Assembly: GCA_003021785.1 (NCBI GenBank)
Contig: PXQU01000016.1
Location: 166,964-230,963 of the forward strand
Length of the DNA stretch: 64,000 nt
Direction of reading: 5' to 3'
Source: Halobacteriales archaeon QH_7_65_31
GTDB taxonomy: Archaea > Halobacteriota > Halobacteria > Halobacteriales > Haloarculaceae
The notes below the pieces were generated by a model. The model was not told the DNA's origin. It made no database searches and saw only the letters and a list, made by a program, of their open reading frames with translations. Both the position numbers and the translations under genes were made by a program. Below are positions 16,998 to 27,055 of the stretch, piece by piece; position 1 is the stretch's first letter; each line of letters begins with the position of its first letter.

Positions 16998-18545
16998 ATG
17001 ACTATGGACGAGAAGCGCGAGGACCTCCACGAACGGAGGGACGACGCCCGCAAAGGCGGGGGACAGGAGCGTATCGACCGCCAGCACGAGAAGGGCAAGC
17101 TCACCGCGCGCGAGCGCGTCGACTACTTCCTCGACGACGGCACGTTCCAGGAGTTCGATATGCTCCGGGAGCACCGGTCGAGCAACTTCGACATGGACGA
17201 GACGAAGATACCGGGCGACGGCGTCGTCACCGGCTACGGTGACGTCGATGGCCGGACGGTGTTCGTCTTCGCGCACGATTTCACCGTCTTCGGCGGCTCG
17301 CTCGGTGAGGTGTTCGCCCAGAAAGTGTGTAAGGTGATGGACCGCGCGATCGAGACGGGCGCACCGATCGTCGGCCTGAACGACTCCGCCGGCGCACGCA
17401 TTCAGGAGGGGATCGACTCGTTGGCCGGCTACGCCGATATCTTCCACCGGAATCAGCAGGCCTCCGGCGTCGTTCCACAGCTGTCGGCGATCATGGGACC
17501 GTGTGCCGGCGGCGCGGTCTACTCGCCCGCCATCACGGACTTCATCCTGATGGTCGAGGAGACGAGCCACATGATGATTACCGGGCCCGACGTGATCGAG
17601 ACGGTCACGGGCGAGGAGGTCACCTTCGAGGAGCTGGGCGGCGCGGGTGTCCACACCTCGGAGTCCGGCGTCGCCGACTTCGCTGCGGTTGACGAGGAGG
17701 CGGGACTCGATCGGCTCAGACGGCTGCTCTCGTATCTCCCGCAGAACAATATGGAGAATCCGCCGCGCGTCGAGCCGTGGGACGATCCCGACCGCGACGC
17801 GGACGTGACCGGTGTCGTGCCCGACGAGCCACAGAAGCCGTACGACATCGTGGATGTCATCGGGGGGACGATGGACGAAGGGAGCTTCTTCGAGGTGGCC
17901 GAGGCGTACGCGCGGAATCTCGTCACGGGCTTCGCCCGGCTCGACGGTCGCTCCGTCGGCATCGTCGCGAACCAGCCCCGGTTCAACGCCGGCACGCTCG
18001 ACATCGAGTCCTCACAGAAGGGCGCGCGCTTCGTCCGCTTCTGTGACGCGTTCAACATCCCCATCGTGACGCTCGTCGACGTGCCCGGCTTCATGCCCGG
18101 GAAGGATCAGGAGCACGGCGGGATCATCAGACACGGCGCGAAGCTGCTGTATGCCTTCTCCGAGGCGACCGTTCCCCTAATGACCGTCATCACGCGGAAG
18201 GCGTACGGCGGGGCGTACGACGTGATGGCCTCGAAACATCTGGACGCGGACGTGAACTACGCGTGGCCGACGGCAGAGATCGCCGTCATGGGACCACAGG
18301 GGGCGGTCAACGTGCTCTACCGCGAGGAGCTGGCTGATGCGACCGACGTGGAAGCGCGCCGCCAGCAGCTCATCGACGAGTACCGCGACGCGTTCGCGAA
18401 CCCGTACACCGCCGCAGAGCGCGGTTTCGTTGATGACGTACTCGAACCGGAGGAGACCCGACGCCGGCTCATCGCCGACTTGGAGATGCTCTCGGGCAAG
18501 CGCAAATCGAACCCCGACCGCAAACACGGGAACATCCCGCTGTGA
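16998..18545 (+). CDS. pccB: Propionyl-CoA (acetyl-CoA) carboxylase carboxyltransferase subunit
   Basis: A 515-residue crotonase-fold carboxyltransferase. It has [13 protein letters not shown] (N-terminal oxyanion region), [17 protein letters not shown], and in the second half [15 protein letters not shown] and [16 protein letters not shown]. The Asp in GGAYDVM is the residue that in characterised enzymes favours propionyl-CoA over acetyl-CoA. It moves CO2 from biotin on PccA to propionyl-CoA, giving methylmalonyl-CoA. The stop overlaps the GTG of pccX by 4 bp. The ATG at 16998 is preferred over upstream in-frame codons without homology. Confidence 0.95.
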   Translation: MTMDEKREDLHERRDDARKGGGQERIDRQHEKGKLTARERVDYFLDDGTFQEFDMLREHRSSNFDMDETKIPGDGVVTGYGDVDGRTVFVFAHDFTVFGGSLGEVFAQKVCKVMDRAIETGAPIVGLNDSAGARIQEGIDSLAGYADIFHRNQQASGVVPQLSAIMGPCAGGAVYSPAITDFILMVEETSHMMITGPDVIETVTGEEVTFEELGGAGVHTSESGVADFAAVDEEAGLDRLRRLLSYLPQNNMENPPRVEPWDDPDRDADVTGVVPDEPQKPYDIVDVIGGTMDEGSFFEVAEAYARNLVTGFARLDGRSVGIVANQPRFNAGTLDIESSQKGARFVRFCDAFNIPIVTLVDVPGFMPGKDQEHGGIIRHGAKLLYAFSEATVPLMTVITRKAYGGAYDVMASKHLDADVNYAWPTAEIAVMGPQGAVNVLYREELADATDVEARRQQLIDEYRDAFANPYTAAERGFVDDVLEPEETRRRLIADLEMLSGKRKSNPDRKHGNIPL

Positions 18546-18778
18546 ACCCCGAGTTCATCCCCGAGTCGGCCGACGAGGCGGAGGCCGCCGCCATCGTCGC
18601 GGCCGTCTCTGCCCATCTCGCCGCGGAGGACCACGAGGAGGAGCCTTCCGAGACGTGGGACGAGAACCGGTGGGCGTTCGCCGGACGCACAGAGGCCGTC
18701 ACCGGACGGGCGGTGCGCGCCCGTGAGGGCACGCCGACGGACGCGTGGGCCGCGGCCGGGCGTGCCGACCGGCGCTAA
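18542..18778 (+). CDS. pccX: Small carboxylase subunit PccX
   Basis: A 78-residue acidic protein translated from a GTG that overlaps the pccB stop. In Haloferax mediterranei a small third subunit, PccX, encoded beside pccB, is needed for propionyl-CoA carboxylase activity. Position, size and the pattern ([17 protein letters not shown]...W...RWAFAGR) fit that protein and the epsilon-type subunits of actinobacterial acyl-CoA carboxylases. Its stop codon overlaps that of the convergent toxin gene. Confidence 0.8.
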   Translation: MNPEFIPESADEAEAAAIVAAVSAHLAAEDHEEEPSETWDENRWAFAGRTEAVTGRAVRAREGTPTDAWAAAGRADRR

Positions 18779-19023
18779 TCGTAGACGGTATCTCTCGTGT
18801 CTACATCGAGCACGCGCAACTCCCCGTCCGCTCTGTCCCAGTCGATGATCGCCCGCCGTTTCCCGACTCGGAGCGAATACTCGGAACGGCCCTTCAGCGG
18901 CTTCAGATGTCGCTCGGGGTCCTCACCTGCGTCTGCGAGCTTCTCCCTGATTCTCGTCTCGATGTCGTTCGGTAACGACTGAAGCGACTGCTCTACGGCC
19001 GGATGTAGCAGGACGACGGCCAC
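18775..19023 (-). CDS. RelE/ParE-type toxin
   Basis: An 82-residue protein starting at GTG 19023, 2 nt after the stop of the partner gene. The order alpha-alpha-beta-beta-beta is visible: [20 protein letters not shown], then [25 protein letters not shown] and [15 protein letters not shown]. This is the RelE mRNA-interferase/ParE fold, with basic residues (KGR, RVGKRR) where the active site lies. The upstream in-frame ATG at 19113 falls inside the partner gene and is unlikely. Confidence 0.8.
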   Translation of the reverse strand: MAVVLLHPAVEQSLQSLPNDIETRIREKLADAGEDPERHLKPLKGRSEYSLRVGKRRAIIDWDRADGELRVLDVDTRDTVYD

Positions 19024-19025
19024 AG

Positions 19026-19346
19026 CTACAGTTCGCTCCACTCGTCGGCATCGCGCCGCTCCGTGACGCGTGCGGCTGTCTCCGTTGACAACGTCGGGGC
19101 GACCTCTGCCCACCAGCCGACCGCACGTGCGCCGAACTGCTTCTTACTCACCGCACCTTCCTCAGCGAGTCGGTCCAGCCGGCGACGGACTGCTTCCGTC
19201 GTCACGTCGACGCCGAACCGCCCCAACCCCTCGGTGACCTCCGCCGTCGTCAACACCGGATCGTCCTCATAGTCGAACACCTTCAGCAGCTGCTGGTCGG
19301 TGATCGTCGATTCGAACCGACCCGACTCGTCGCGACTGCGGCTCAT
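19026..19346 (-). CDS. Winged-helix partner (antitoxin) of the RelE-type toxin
   Basis: A 106-residue acidic protein with a winged-helix DNA-binding region (VLTTAEVTEGLGRFGVDVTTEAVRRRLDRLAEEGAVSKKQFG) and an acidic, probably flexible C-terminus. It precedes the toxin gene by 2 nt, the usual antitoxin-first order. It probably binds both the toxin and its own promoter. This wHTH-RelE pairing is common in haloarchaea. Confidence 0.7.
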   Translation of the reverse strand: MSRSRDESGRFESTITDQQLLKVFDYEDDPVLTTAEVTEGLGRFGVDVTTEAVRRRLDRLAEEGAVSKKQFGARAVGWWAEVAPTLSTETAARVTERRDADEWSEL

Positions 19347-19431
19347 GGTTTAGGTACGCCGCCGACGGGTAAAGTGGTTTTGCACGTAGCAACCGGATCG
19401 GGTTACGGACACGGTTAGTGCGTCGCCGGTG

Positions 19432-20928
19432 CTAATCGCGCAGCAGATCGGCTGCCTTCTCCGCGATCGCGTACGTCGGCGCGTTCGTGTTGCCGCTCGT
19501 CAGCGTCGGCATGACGCTGGCGTCGACGACGCGCAGATCCTCGACGCCGTGGACGCGCAGTTCGTCGTCCACGACGGCCGTCTCGTCGTCGCCCATCCTG
19601 CAGGTCCCGACGGGGTGATAGACGGTGTGGGCGTGCTCGCGAATCGACGCCAGAATCTCCTCGTCGGTCTGTGCCTCGGGTCCGGGTGTGAGCTCCCCTT
19701 CGTTCAGCTCGGCGAGCGGTCCCTGCGAGACGATCTCGCGAATAGCACGAACGCCGGCGACGAGCGTCTCGCGGTCGCGCTCCGCGTCGAGATAGTTCGG
19801 GTCGATCGCCGGCGCGGCGAACGCGCTCGCGGAGTCGAGTCGGATCTCGCCGCGACTCTCCGGGCGGAGCTGTGTCGCCCCGATGGCGAAGGCGTTCTCG
19901 ACGGGGGAGTCGGCGAAGCCGTGATCGAAGAAGTAGCCCGGGCCGAAGTGGAACTGCAGGTCGGGTCGCGACGCCGTCTCGTCCGAGCGAACGAAGCCGC
20001 CCGCCTCGGCGACGTTCGAGGTGAGCGGGCCGCGATCGAGGAGAACCCACGTCGCGACGTTGCGGAGCCGGTCGGCGTTTTCGAGCGTGTCGCTCGTGTT
20101 CGTCTCGAACGTCGCCGGCGCGAACAGGTGGTCTTGGAGGTTCTGCCCGACGCCCGGCGAGTCGCGGACGACTTCCTCGTTCGCGTCGGCCGAGAGCCGG
20201 CGACCATCGTGGTTGTACTCGACGCCGGTCGCCCGAGTCCCGTCGAACCGGACGCGGCTCACCTGCGCGCGGGTCGTCGCCGTCAGGTTCGGACGGTCGA
20301 GGACGGGTTTCAGGTAGGCGTCGGCGGCGCTGTGGCGCGCGCCGTCCTCCTGCGTGACGTGGTACTGGCCGACGCCGGCCTGTTGACCCCCGTTGAAGTC
20401 CGGGTTGTAGTCGTAGCCGGCTTCGATGGCTGACTGGACGAACGCCTCCGAGAGTGGGCGCGGCGATCGAACGTCCGTGACGTTCAGCTCCCCCTCGCTT
20501 CCGTGATAGGCCGTATCGAGGCGGTCGCTGTCGGCGCGTTCACCGCGTTTGAAGTACGGTAACAGCTCGTCGTAGCTCCAGCCGTCGTTCCCGCGGTCGG
20601 CCCACCCGTCGTAGTCGTCGGGGTGACCGCGAATGTATATCATCGCGTTGATCGAACTCGACCCGCCGAGCGTCTTGCCGCGCGGCCAGTAGAGCTCGCG
20701 GTCGTGTAGCTCCGACTGCGCGGTCGTCGTGTAGTTCCAGTCGTACTCGGTCCTGAACAGGTCCGAAAACCCAGCCGGGATTGCGATGGTCCGATCGTCG
20801 TCAGGCCCACCCGCTTCAAGCAACAGGACAGTCGTCTCGGGATCGGCGGAGAGCCGGTTCGCGAGCAGACAGCCCGCAGAGCCGGCTCCGACGATCACGT
20901 AGTCGTAGGTCGCGGTTCGTGTCGGCAT
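19432..20928 (-). CDS. GMC-family FAD oxidoreductase with an internal in-frame deletion
   Basis: A 498-residue choline/alcohol dehydrogenase-like protein. It has the FAD site YVIVGAGSAGCLLANRLS, GMC signature 1 (PRGKTLGGSSSINAMIYIRG) and the C-terminal catalytic His/Asn region (HTVYHPVGTCRMG and GNTNAPTYAIAEKAA). The second GMC signature, normally about 30 residues around GA-x-x-SP-x-x-L-x-x-SGIGP, is absent: NEEVV runs straight into RDSPGVGQNLQDH near 20163-20175. That segment contacts FAD, so activity is doubtful. The start is ATG 20928; upstream frame is not family-like. Confidence 0.8.
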   Translation of the reverse strand: MPTRTATYDYVIVGAGSAGCLLANRLSADPETTVLLLEAGGPDDDRTIAIPAGFSDLFRTEYDWNYTTTAQSELHDRELYWPRGKTLGGSSSINAMIYIRGHPDDYDGWADRGNDGWSYDELLPYFKRGERADSDRLDTAYHGSEGELNVTDVRSPRPLSEAFVQSAIEAGYDYNPDFNGGQQAGVGQYHVTQEDGARHSAADAYLKPVLDRPNLTATTRAQVSRVRFDGTRATGVEYNHDGRRLSADANEEVVRDSPGVGQNLQDHLFAPATFETNTSDTLENADRLRNVATWVLLDRGPLTSNVAEAGGFVRSDETASRPDLQFHFGPGYFFDHGFADSPVENAFAIGATQLRPESRGEIRLDSASAFAAPAIDPNYLDAERDRETLVAGVRAIREIVSQGPLAELNEGELTPGPEAQTDEEILASIREHAHTVYHPVGTCRMGDDETAVVDDELRVHGVEDLRVVDASVMPTLTSGNTNAPTYAIAEKAADLLRD

Positions 20929-21009
20929 ATCTACGTCTGCGTAGCCGACGACATAGCTATTGTCCCGAGCGTGCGACAGATTGATACAGCCTCTCACACC
21001 ACCGACGGT

Positions 21010-21954
21010 ATGCGCGCAGACGAGCCACACCCCGACGTGCAACGGATTCTTGCCACCGTCGAAGCGGCAGACACACAGCCGCTCGCAAAATACGGCGATG
21101 CCGACACGGCCCGCGAGGTTGCCAGCCGGATGCGGGCCGACGCCGATGGACCCGACCTCGCGAGCGTCGAGAACCACGCGGTTCCGGGGCCTGCCGGCGA
21201 GATCGAGATCCGGATCTACCGACCCGAGACCGACGGCTCGGTCCCGACGGTGGCGTATTTCCACGGCGGCGGCTGGGTCATCGGCGATCTGGAGAGTCAC
21301 GATCTGGTCTGTCGCCATCTCGCCAGCGAGTCGGGCTGTGTCGTCGTCGCGACCCACTACCGTCGCGCGCCGGAACAGCCGTATCCCGCGGCCTTCGAGG
21401 ACTGTCATGCCGTCACCGAATGGCTCGCTGAGAATCCAGATCCAGTGGGCGGTGACGGACGGCTGGCCGTCGCGGGCGACAGCGCGGGCGGGAATCTCGC
21501 CGCTGCGGTCACCCTCTGTGCCCGCGACGAGGGTGGTCCCGAGATCGACTACCAGCTACTCGTCTACCCGTCAGTGACACAGGACACCGACTGGGACTCC
21601 CGCGAGCAGAACGCCGAGGGGTACTACCTCACCGAGCCGGATATGCAGTGGTTCGGGGAGAGCTACTTCCACACCGCCGAGGAGGACGATCCGTACGCCC
21701 ACCCGTTACACGCCGACTCACACGCCGATCTCCCGCCGGCGACGGTCATCACGGCCGGCTTCGATCCGATCCGCGACGAAGGTATCGCGTACGCTGAGAC
21801 GCTCGAAGACGCCGGTGTCGCCGTCGAACACCGCCACTACCCGGCGATGATTCACGCCTTCTACGCCATGCTCGCCGAGCCGGCGAGACTGGAGGCGGCC
21901 CACGATGCAGTCGCGAAGAGCGCAGCCGATCTCCGTGCTGCGTTCGACCTGTAG
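21010..21954 (+). CDS. Alpha/beta hydrolase, hormone-sensitive-lipase type esterase
   Basis: A 314-residue esterase of bacterial family IV. The oxyanion motif HGGGWVIGDLESHD, the nucleophile GDSAGGNLAA, the acid in TAGFDPIRDEG and the His in MIHAFYAML complete the catalytic triad. It probably cleaves short-chain carboxyl esters in the cytoplasm. ATG 21010 is chosen; an in-frame GTG upstream at 20971 would add 13 residues. It is divergent from the GMC gene and convergent with the acyl-CoA ligase. Confidence 0.9.
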   Translation: MRADEPHPDVQRILATVEAADTQPLAKYGDADTAREVASRMRADADGPDLASVENHAVPGPAGEIEIRIYRPETDGSVPTVAYFHGGGWVIGDLESHDLVCRHLASESGCVVVATHYRRAPEQPYPAAFEDCHAVTEWLAENPDPVGGDGRLAVAGDSAGGNLAAAVTLCARDEGGPEIDYQLLVYPSVTQDTDWDSREQNAEGYYLTEPDMQWFGESYFHTAEEDDPYAHPLHADSHADLPPATVITAGFDPIRDEGIAYAETLEDAGVAVEHRHYPAMIHAFYAMLAEPARLEAAHDAVAKSAADLRAAFDL

Positions 21955-21963
21955 CGTCGGTCG

Positions 21964-23538
21964 CTACTCGCCGGTGAGCTTGTACTTCTGAATCTTCCCC
22001 GACGCCGTTCGCGGCAGTTCGGCGACGAACGCCACCTCCCGAGGGTGTTTGTACGGTGCGATGGTGTCGAGTGAGAACTGCTGTATCTCGTCGATTGTGA
22101 CGCCCGGATTCTCCGGGTCCCCGTTGGTCGGGACGAGGAACGCTTTCACCGTCTCGTTGCGTCGCTCGTCCGGAACCCCGACCACGGCCGCCTCGCGCAC
22201 CGCCTCGTGTTCGGCAAGCAGGTTCTCCACCTCGCTCGGATAGACGTTGTACCCCGCTGTCACGATGACGTGTTTCTTTCGATCGACGATCTCGTAGTAC
22301 CCCTCTCTGTCGCGGCGACCGATATCGCCGGTACGGAAGAAGCCGGCATCGGTGAACGCCCGCTCGTTCGCGTCCGGACGGTCGTGATACCCGTCCATCA
22401 CCTGCGGGCCACGGACGAGAATCTCTCCCGACTCGCCGAGCGGGACCTCCTCGCCGCTCGAATCGACGATGCGACAGTCCGTGTGTCGGGCCGGCTGGCC
22501 GACCGTGCCGTGTCGCGGCCCGTAGAGCGCGCCGACTTGGGTGTGCGTCGAGCCGGTCGTCTCCGTCAGTCCGTACCCCTCTCTGATGGCGACGTTGGCG
22601 GTCTCCTCGAAGGCGTCTTGTACCGCACCCGTCAGCTTCGCCCCACCCTCGGAGACCGTAACGAGCGAGGAGAGATCGTAGTCGCCGAAGCTGTCGTCGG
22701 CAACCATGTCGGCGTACATGGCCGTCACGCCGATGTACGTGGAGATCGCGTCTCGTTCGATAGTGGCCATCGCCGCCTCGGCGTCCCAGTTGGCGGCGCT
22801 GCGGACGTATAACGTTCCGCCGCGCGCGAGCGGCTGGAGTGCCGTGTGGATGAACCCCGTGATGTGGTATAACGGCAGCCAGACGAGGCTGTTCTCCTCG
22901 TCGGGCGAGAGATCGTTCGCCCGGACAGTGATGGTCGTGAGCAGCTGTGCGCGGATGTTGTCGTGAGTGAGCCGGACACCTTTCGGCTGTCCCGTCGTGC
23001 CCGAGGTGTACGGCAGCGAAGCGACGGCGTCACCGTCCAGCTTGACGGTGGTCGGCTCTCCACGCACGTCATCGAAGTGGGTGTCACCCTCGGGTATCGC
23101 GTCGCGGTCACCGACGGTGATGACGGTAGGGTCGGCGTCGATCTTGGCGATTGCGTCAGCGAGATGCTCGCGCAACGCGACGTGGGTGATGACCGCTGCC
23201 GCGTCCGTGTCGGTGAGCTGGTGGACGAGCTCGCGCGACCGATACTGCGGATTGACGGGCGAGACGGGCGTGCCGGCCCGGAAACAAGCGAGCGACGCGA
23301 CGACGTACTGCGGACAGTTGGGAAGATACACCATCACCGGCTCCGTCCGCTCGATGCCCAACTCCCGAAGCCCACCGGCGACGGTGCGACTGACTGTCTG
23401 TAGCTCCTCGTGTGTCAGTATCTCGCCGTGGGATTCGAGCGCAGGGGCGTCCCCGCGAACCGCTGCCGTCTCGTCGTACATCCGCGCGACGTTTCCGCCG
23501 TGGACGGTCTCGCCGAACGTGTCCAGATCGAGATGCAT
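21964..23538 (-). CDS. AMP-dependent acyl-CoA synthetase/ligase
   Basis: A 524-residue ANL-superfamily ligase. The ATP/AMP motifs are YTSGTTGQPKGVRLTH (P-loop), EGYGLTETTG, TGDIGRRDREGYYEIVDRKKHVIV and the catalytic lysine in PRTASGKIQKYKL at the C-terminus. It activates a carboxylic acid to its CoA thioester; whether it uses long-chain or short-chain acids is not evident. The longer frame upstream lacks homology, so ATG 23538 is used. It faces pccA across a 91-bp divergent promoter region, which suggests joint regulation. Confidence 0.9.
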   Translation of the reverse strand: MHLDLDTFGETVHGGNVARMYDETAAVRGDAPALESHGEILTHEELQTVSRTVAGGLRELGIERTEPVMVYLPNCPQYVVASLACFRAGTPVSPVNPQYRSRELVHQLTDTDAAAVITHVALREHLADAIAKIDADPTVITVGDRDAIPEGDTHFDDVRGEPTTVKLDGDAVASLPYTSGTTGQPKGVRLTHDNIRAQLLTTITVRANDLSPDEENSLVWLPLYHITGFIHTALQPLARGGTLYVRSAANWDAEAAMATIERDAISTYIGVTAMYADMVADDSFGDYDLSSLVTVSEGGAKLTGAVQDAFEETANVAIREGYGLTETTGSTHTQVGALYGPRHGTVGQPARHTDCRIVDSSGEEVPLGESGEILVRGPQVMDGYHDRPDANERAFTDAGFFRTGDIGRRDREGYYEIVDRKKHVIVTAGYNVYPSEVENLLAEHEAVREAAVVGVPDERRNETVKAFLVPTNGDPENPGVTIDEIQQFSLDTIAPYKHPREVAFVAELPRTASGKIQKYKLTGE

Positions 23539-23629
23539 ACCAGAGTAGCCTCCGGGGGCTGTGGTAAATGTTCCCCACCGACGGGGGAGGACCGACAGAG
23601 TAAGGTGCGCGCCGGAGCCACACCAGCGC

Positions 23630-25468
23630 ATGTTCGAGAAGGTACTCGTCGCGAACCGAGGCGAGATCGCGGTGCGCGTGATGCGCGCCTGCGAGGACCT
23701 CGGTATCGAGACGGTCGCGGTGTACAGCGACGCCGACAAACACAGCGGTCACGTCCGGTTCGCCGACGAGGCGTACAACATCGGCCCCGCCCGCGCCGCC
23801 GACTCGTATCTCGACCACGACGCCGTCATCGACGCCGCACAGAAAGCCGGCGCAGACGCCATCCACCCGGGCTACGGCTTCCTCGCGGAGAACGCCGAGT
23901 TCGCCGGCAACGTACAGGACACCGAGGGGATCACGTGGGTCGGTCCCGCCGCCGACTCGATGGAGCAGCTGGGCGAGAAGACGAAAGCGCGCCAGCTGAT
24001 GCACGCTGCTGACGTTCCGATCGTCCCCGGGACGACGGACCCTGTCACCGAGCCGTCGGAGGTCACCGAGTTCGGCGACGAGTACGGCTACCCGGTCGCG
24101 ATCAAGGCCGAGGGCGGCGGCGGCGGTCGCGGGATGAAGGTCGTCCACGACGCCGACGAGGCCGCAGACCAGCTCGAATCTGCGAAACGCGAGGGGGAGG
24201 CGTACTTCGACAACGACTCCGTCTATCTCGAACGGTATCTGGAGAACCCGCGCCACATCGAGGTGCAGGTGCTCGCCGACGAACACGGCAACGTCCGGCA
24301 TCTCGGCGAGCGTGACTGCTCGCTCCAGCGCCGCCACCAGAAGGTCATCGAGGAGGGGCCGTCGGCGGCGCTGTCGGACGAGCTTCGCGAGCAGATCGGT
24401 GAGGCCGCCCGCCGCGGTGTCGCCGACTCCGAGTACGTCAACGCCGGGACCGTCGAGTTCCTCGTCGACGAGGACACCGACCGCGAGCCGGGCGAACTGC
24501 TCGGCCCGGAGACGGGCTTTTATTTCCTCGAAGTGAACACGCGAATTCAGGTCGAACACACCGTCACCGAGGAGCTGACGGGCATCGATATCGTGAAGTG
24601 GCAGCTCCGGGTCGCCGCCGGCGAGGAGATCACCTTCTCACAGGAGTCCGTCGAGCTGGAGGGCCACGCGATGGAGTTCCGTATCAACGCCGAGGACGCG
24701 ACCGACGACTTCGCACCGGCACAGGGCGGCTCGCTCGACGTGTACGACCCGCCGGGCGGCATCGGCGTCCGGATGGACGACGCGCTCCGACAGGGCGACG
24801 ATCTCGTCACCGACTACGACTCGATGGTCGCGAAGCTCGTCGTCCACGGGGAGGACCGCGAGGAGTGTATCGCCCGCTCGAAGCGCGCGCTCCGCGAGTA
24901 CGAGCTTGAGGGAATCGTCACCATCGTCCCGTTCCACCTCGCTATGCTCGATGACGACCGGTTCGTCGCCAGCACCCACACGACGAAGTACCTCGACGAC
25001 ACCGTCGACCGCTCCGTTTTCGACGAGTATCAGCGCGAGTACGGCTCAGAGACGAGCGCCGCCGACGAGGAGAGCGACACCGTCACCCGTGAGTTCACTA
25101 TCGAGGTGAACGGGAAGCGGTTCGACGTAGACCTCGAAGAAGAAGGCGTACCGAGCCAGCCGGCCTCGCGTCCGGCTCCCTCGGGTGACAGCGGTGGAGG
25201 CGGCGGCTCCGGTCAGGGCGGCTCCGGCGACGGGGAGCCGAGCGTCTCCGCCGACGGCGAGGTCGTCACCGCCGAGATGCAGGGAACCGTCATCGGCATC
25301 GAGACCGAGGTGGGCGACGAGGTCGCAGCCGGCGACGTGTTGCTCGTGCTCGAAGCGATGAAGATGGAAAACGACGTGATCGCGGAGTTCGGCGGCACTG
25401 TCACCGAAATCGCCGTCGAAGACGGACAATCAGTCGATCAGGACGACGCGCTCGTCGTGCTGGATTAG
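23630..25468 (+). CDS. pccA: Acyl-CoA carboxylase biotin carboxylase / biotin carrier subunit
   Basis: A 612-residue fusion. The N-terminal biotin carboxylase begins with [20 protein letters not shown], then [16 protein letters not shown] (ATP-grasp loop) and [22 protein letters not shown] (catalytic segment). A linker rich in Pro, Ser and Gly follows, then a biotinyl domain with EAMKMEND, biotin Lys578. It carboxylates biotin with ATP and bicarbonate for PccB-PccX. The gene is about 5 kb away from pccBX with unrelated genes between, although all three are needed together. Confidence 0.95.
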   Translation: MFEKVLVANRGEIAVRVMRACEDLGIETVAVYSDADKHSGHVRFADEAYNIGPARAADSYLDHDAVIDAAQKAGADAIHPGYGFLAENAEFAGNVQDTEGITWVGPAADSMEQLGEKTKARQLMHAADVPIVPGTTDPVTEPSEVTEFGDEYGYPVAIKAEGGGGGRGMKVVHDADEAADQLESAKREGEAYFDNDSVYLERYLENPRHIEVQVLADEHGNVRHLGERDCSLQRRHQKVIEEGPSAALSDELREQIGEAARRGVADSEYVNAGTVEFLVDEDTDREPGELLGPETGFYFLEVNTRIQVEHTVTEELTGIDIVKWQLRVAAGEEITFSQESVELEGHAMEFRINAEDATDDFAPAQGGSLDVYDPPGGIGVRMDDALRQGDDLVTDYDSMVAKLVVHGEDREECIARSKRALREYELEGIVTIVPFHLAMLDDDRFVASTHTTKYLDDTVDRSVFDEYQREYGSETSAADEESDTVTREFTIEVNGKRFDVDLEEEGVPSQPASRPAPSGDSGGGGGSGQGGSGDGEPSVSADGEVVTAEMQGTVIGIETEVGDEVAAGDVLLVLEAMKMENDVIAEFGGTVTEIAVEDGQSVDQDDALVVLD

Positions 25469-25474
25469 CCGCCC

Positions 25475-25494
25475 CTACGCATATCTGTGTATAG
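25475..25494. promoter_or_regulatory. Imperfect palindrome upstream of purF, shared with gcvPA
   Basis: Half-sites CTACGCA (25475-25481) and TGTATAG (25488-25494) are spaced by 6 nt, exactly as upstream of gcvPA at 431-450. The block 25480-25495 matches 436-451 at 14 of 16 bases. It lies 70 bp before the purF ATG. It may bind a regulator common to purine and glycine/one-carbon genes. Confidence 0.45.
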
Positions 25495-25564
25495 ACGCAC
25501 CCGTGTGATCTCGTGAGTACACACAACCGCGGTACTTTTGTCCCGCGGAGCGAAGAGACGGGTA

Positions 25565-27022
25565 ATGACGCGGGAGCTTTCCGGGCCGCGAGAGAAGTGC
25601 GGCGTCGTCGGTGTCTCGCTCGCTGACCGCGCCGCGGCATGGCCCGTTTACTACGCGCTGTACGCGCTCCAGCACCGTGGTCAGGAGTCCGCCGGTATCA
25701 TCACCCACGACGGCTTCCAGCAGCACGACCACGTCGAGATGGGGCTGGTCGGTGACGCCTTCGAGGAGTCCGACCTCGACGGACTGGCGGGCAACGTCGG
25801 TATCGGTCACGTCCGGTATCCGACCGCCGGAAGCGTCGATAGCTCCTGTGCACAGCCCTTTTCGGTCTCGTTCAAATCCGGCTCGCTCGGCCTGTCACAC
25901 AACGGGAACCTCGTCAACGCCGCGGAGATTCGCGACGAGCTGGCGGGCGAGGGTCACGCGTTCACCTCCGACGGCGACACCGAGGTCATCGCCCACGAGC
26001 TGGCGCGGAACCTGTTGGAGGCGGATCTCGTCCGTGCCGTCGAGCAGACGATGAGCCGTATCCACGGCTCGTACGCGCTGACCATCACACACGACGACAC
26101 CGTGCTCGGGGTGCGAGACCCCGAGGGAAACCGTCCACTCTGTATCGGACAGGTCGAAGACGGCTATATCCTTGCGAGCGAGTCGGCCGCAATCGACGTG
26201 CTCGACGGTGAGCTCGTTCGCGACGTGCGACCGGGCGAACTCGTCGTGCTTGACGACGAAGGAGGCGGCTTCGAGTCCCACCAGCTGGCCGAACCGGACC
26301 AGACTGCCCACTGCTTCTTCGAGCACGTCTACTTCGCGCGACCGGACTCGCGGATCGACGGCCAGCTGGTCTACGACGTGCGACGCGAGCTCGGTCGGAA
26401 GCTCTGGGCGGAGTCGGGGGTCGACTCCGACGTGGTGATGCCCGTCCCCGACTCCGGGCGGGCGTTCGCATCGGGCTACGCCGAGGCCGCACAGGAGGCC
26501 GGCGCAGGCGTCGAGTTCGCGGAGGGGCTGATGAAGAACCGGTACGTCGGGCGCACGTTCATCATGCCGACACAGGACGCCCGCGAGCGAGCGGTCCGAC
26601 TGAAGCTGAACCCGATTCGTGATGTCGTCGAGGGGAAGACCGTCACCGTCATCGACGACTCCATCGTCCGGGGGACGACTTCGCGCCAGCTCGTCGAGCT
26701 GCTGCGCGACGTCGGTGCAGAGACGGTGAACTTCCGCGTCGGTGCGCCAGCTATCACTGCCCCCTGCTACATGGGTATCGACATGGCGACCCGTGAGGAG
26801 CTCATCGCGGCCGGTCGTTCGACCGAAGAGATTCGCGACGAGATCGACGCGGACTCGCTCGCGTATCTCTCTATCGACGCCGTCGCCGACGCGCTCGACG
26901 CCGTAGATACTGATCTCTGTCTCGGCTGTGTCACCGGCGAGTATCCGTACGATATCGACGGCGAGCCGACCGACCGCGACGTGACTCGGCCGCGCCTCGA
27001 CTCCGCCGTCGCCGACGACTGA
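25565..27022 (+). CDS. purF: Amidophosphoribosyltransferase
   Basis: A 485-residue first-step enzyme of purine synthesis, converting PRPP and glutamine to phosphoribosylamine. Cys12 (REKCGVVGVS) becomes the N-terminal nucleophile after removal of an 11-residue propeptide, followed by YYALYALQHRGQESAGI. The PRPP loop is VTVIDDSIVRGTTSRQLVELL. The terminal CLGCVTGEYPYDI holds cysteines that may bind an Fe-S cluster, as in Bacillus PurF. The ATG at 25565 gives the expected short propeptide. A palindrome shared with gcvPA lies upstream. Confidence 0.97.
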   Translation: MTRELSGPREKCGVVGVSLADRAAAWPVYYALYALQHRGQESAGIITHDGFQQHDHVEMGLVGDAFEESDLDGLAGNVGIGHVRYPTAGSVDSSCAQPFSVSFKSGSLGLSHNGNLVNAAEIRDELAGEGHAFTSDGDTEVIAHELARNLLEADLVRAVEQTMSRIHGSYALTITHDDTVLGVRDPEGNRPLCIGQVEDGYILASESAAIDVLDGELVRDVRPGELVVLDDEGGGFESHQLAEPDQTAHCFFEHVYFARPDSRIDGQLVYDVRRELGRKLWAESGVDSDVVMPVPDSGRAFASGYAEAAQEAGAGVEFAEGLMKNRYVGRTFIMPTQDARERAVRLKLNPIRDVVEGKTVTVIDDSIVRGTTSRQLVELLRDVGAETVNFRVGAPAITAPCYMGIDMATREELIAAGRSTEEIRDEIDADSLAYLSIDAVADALDAVDTDLCLGCVTGEYPYDIDGEPTDRDVTRPRLDSAVADD

Positions 27023-27055
27023 TCTCGCTCCGACGGGCGAGCTGCACCGCTCGGC

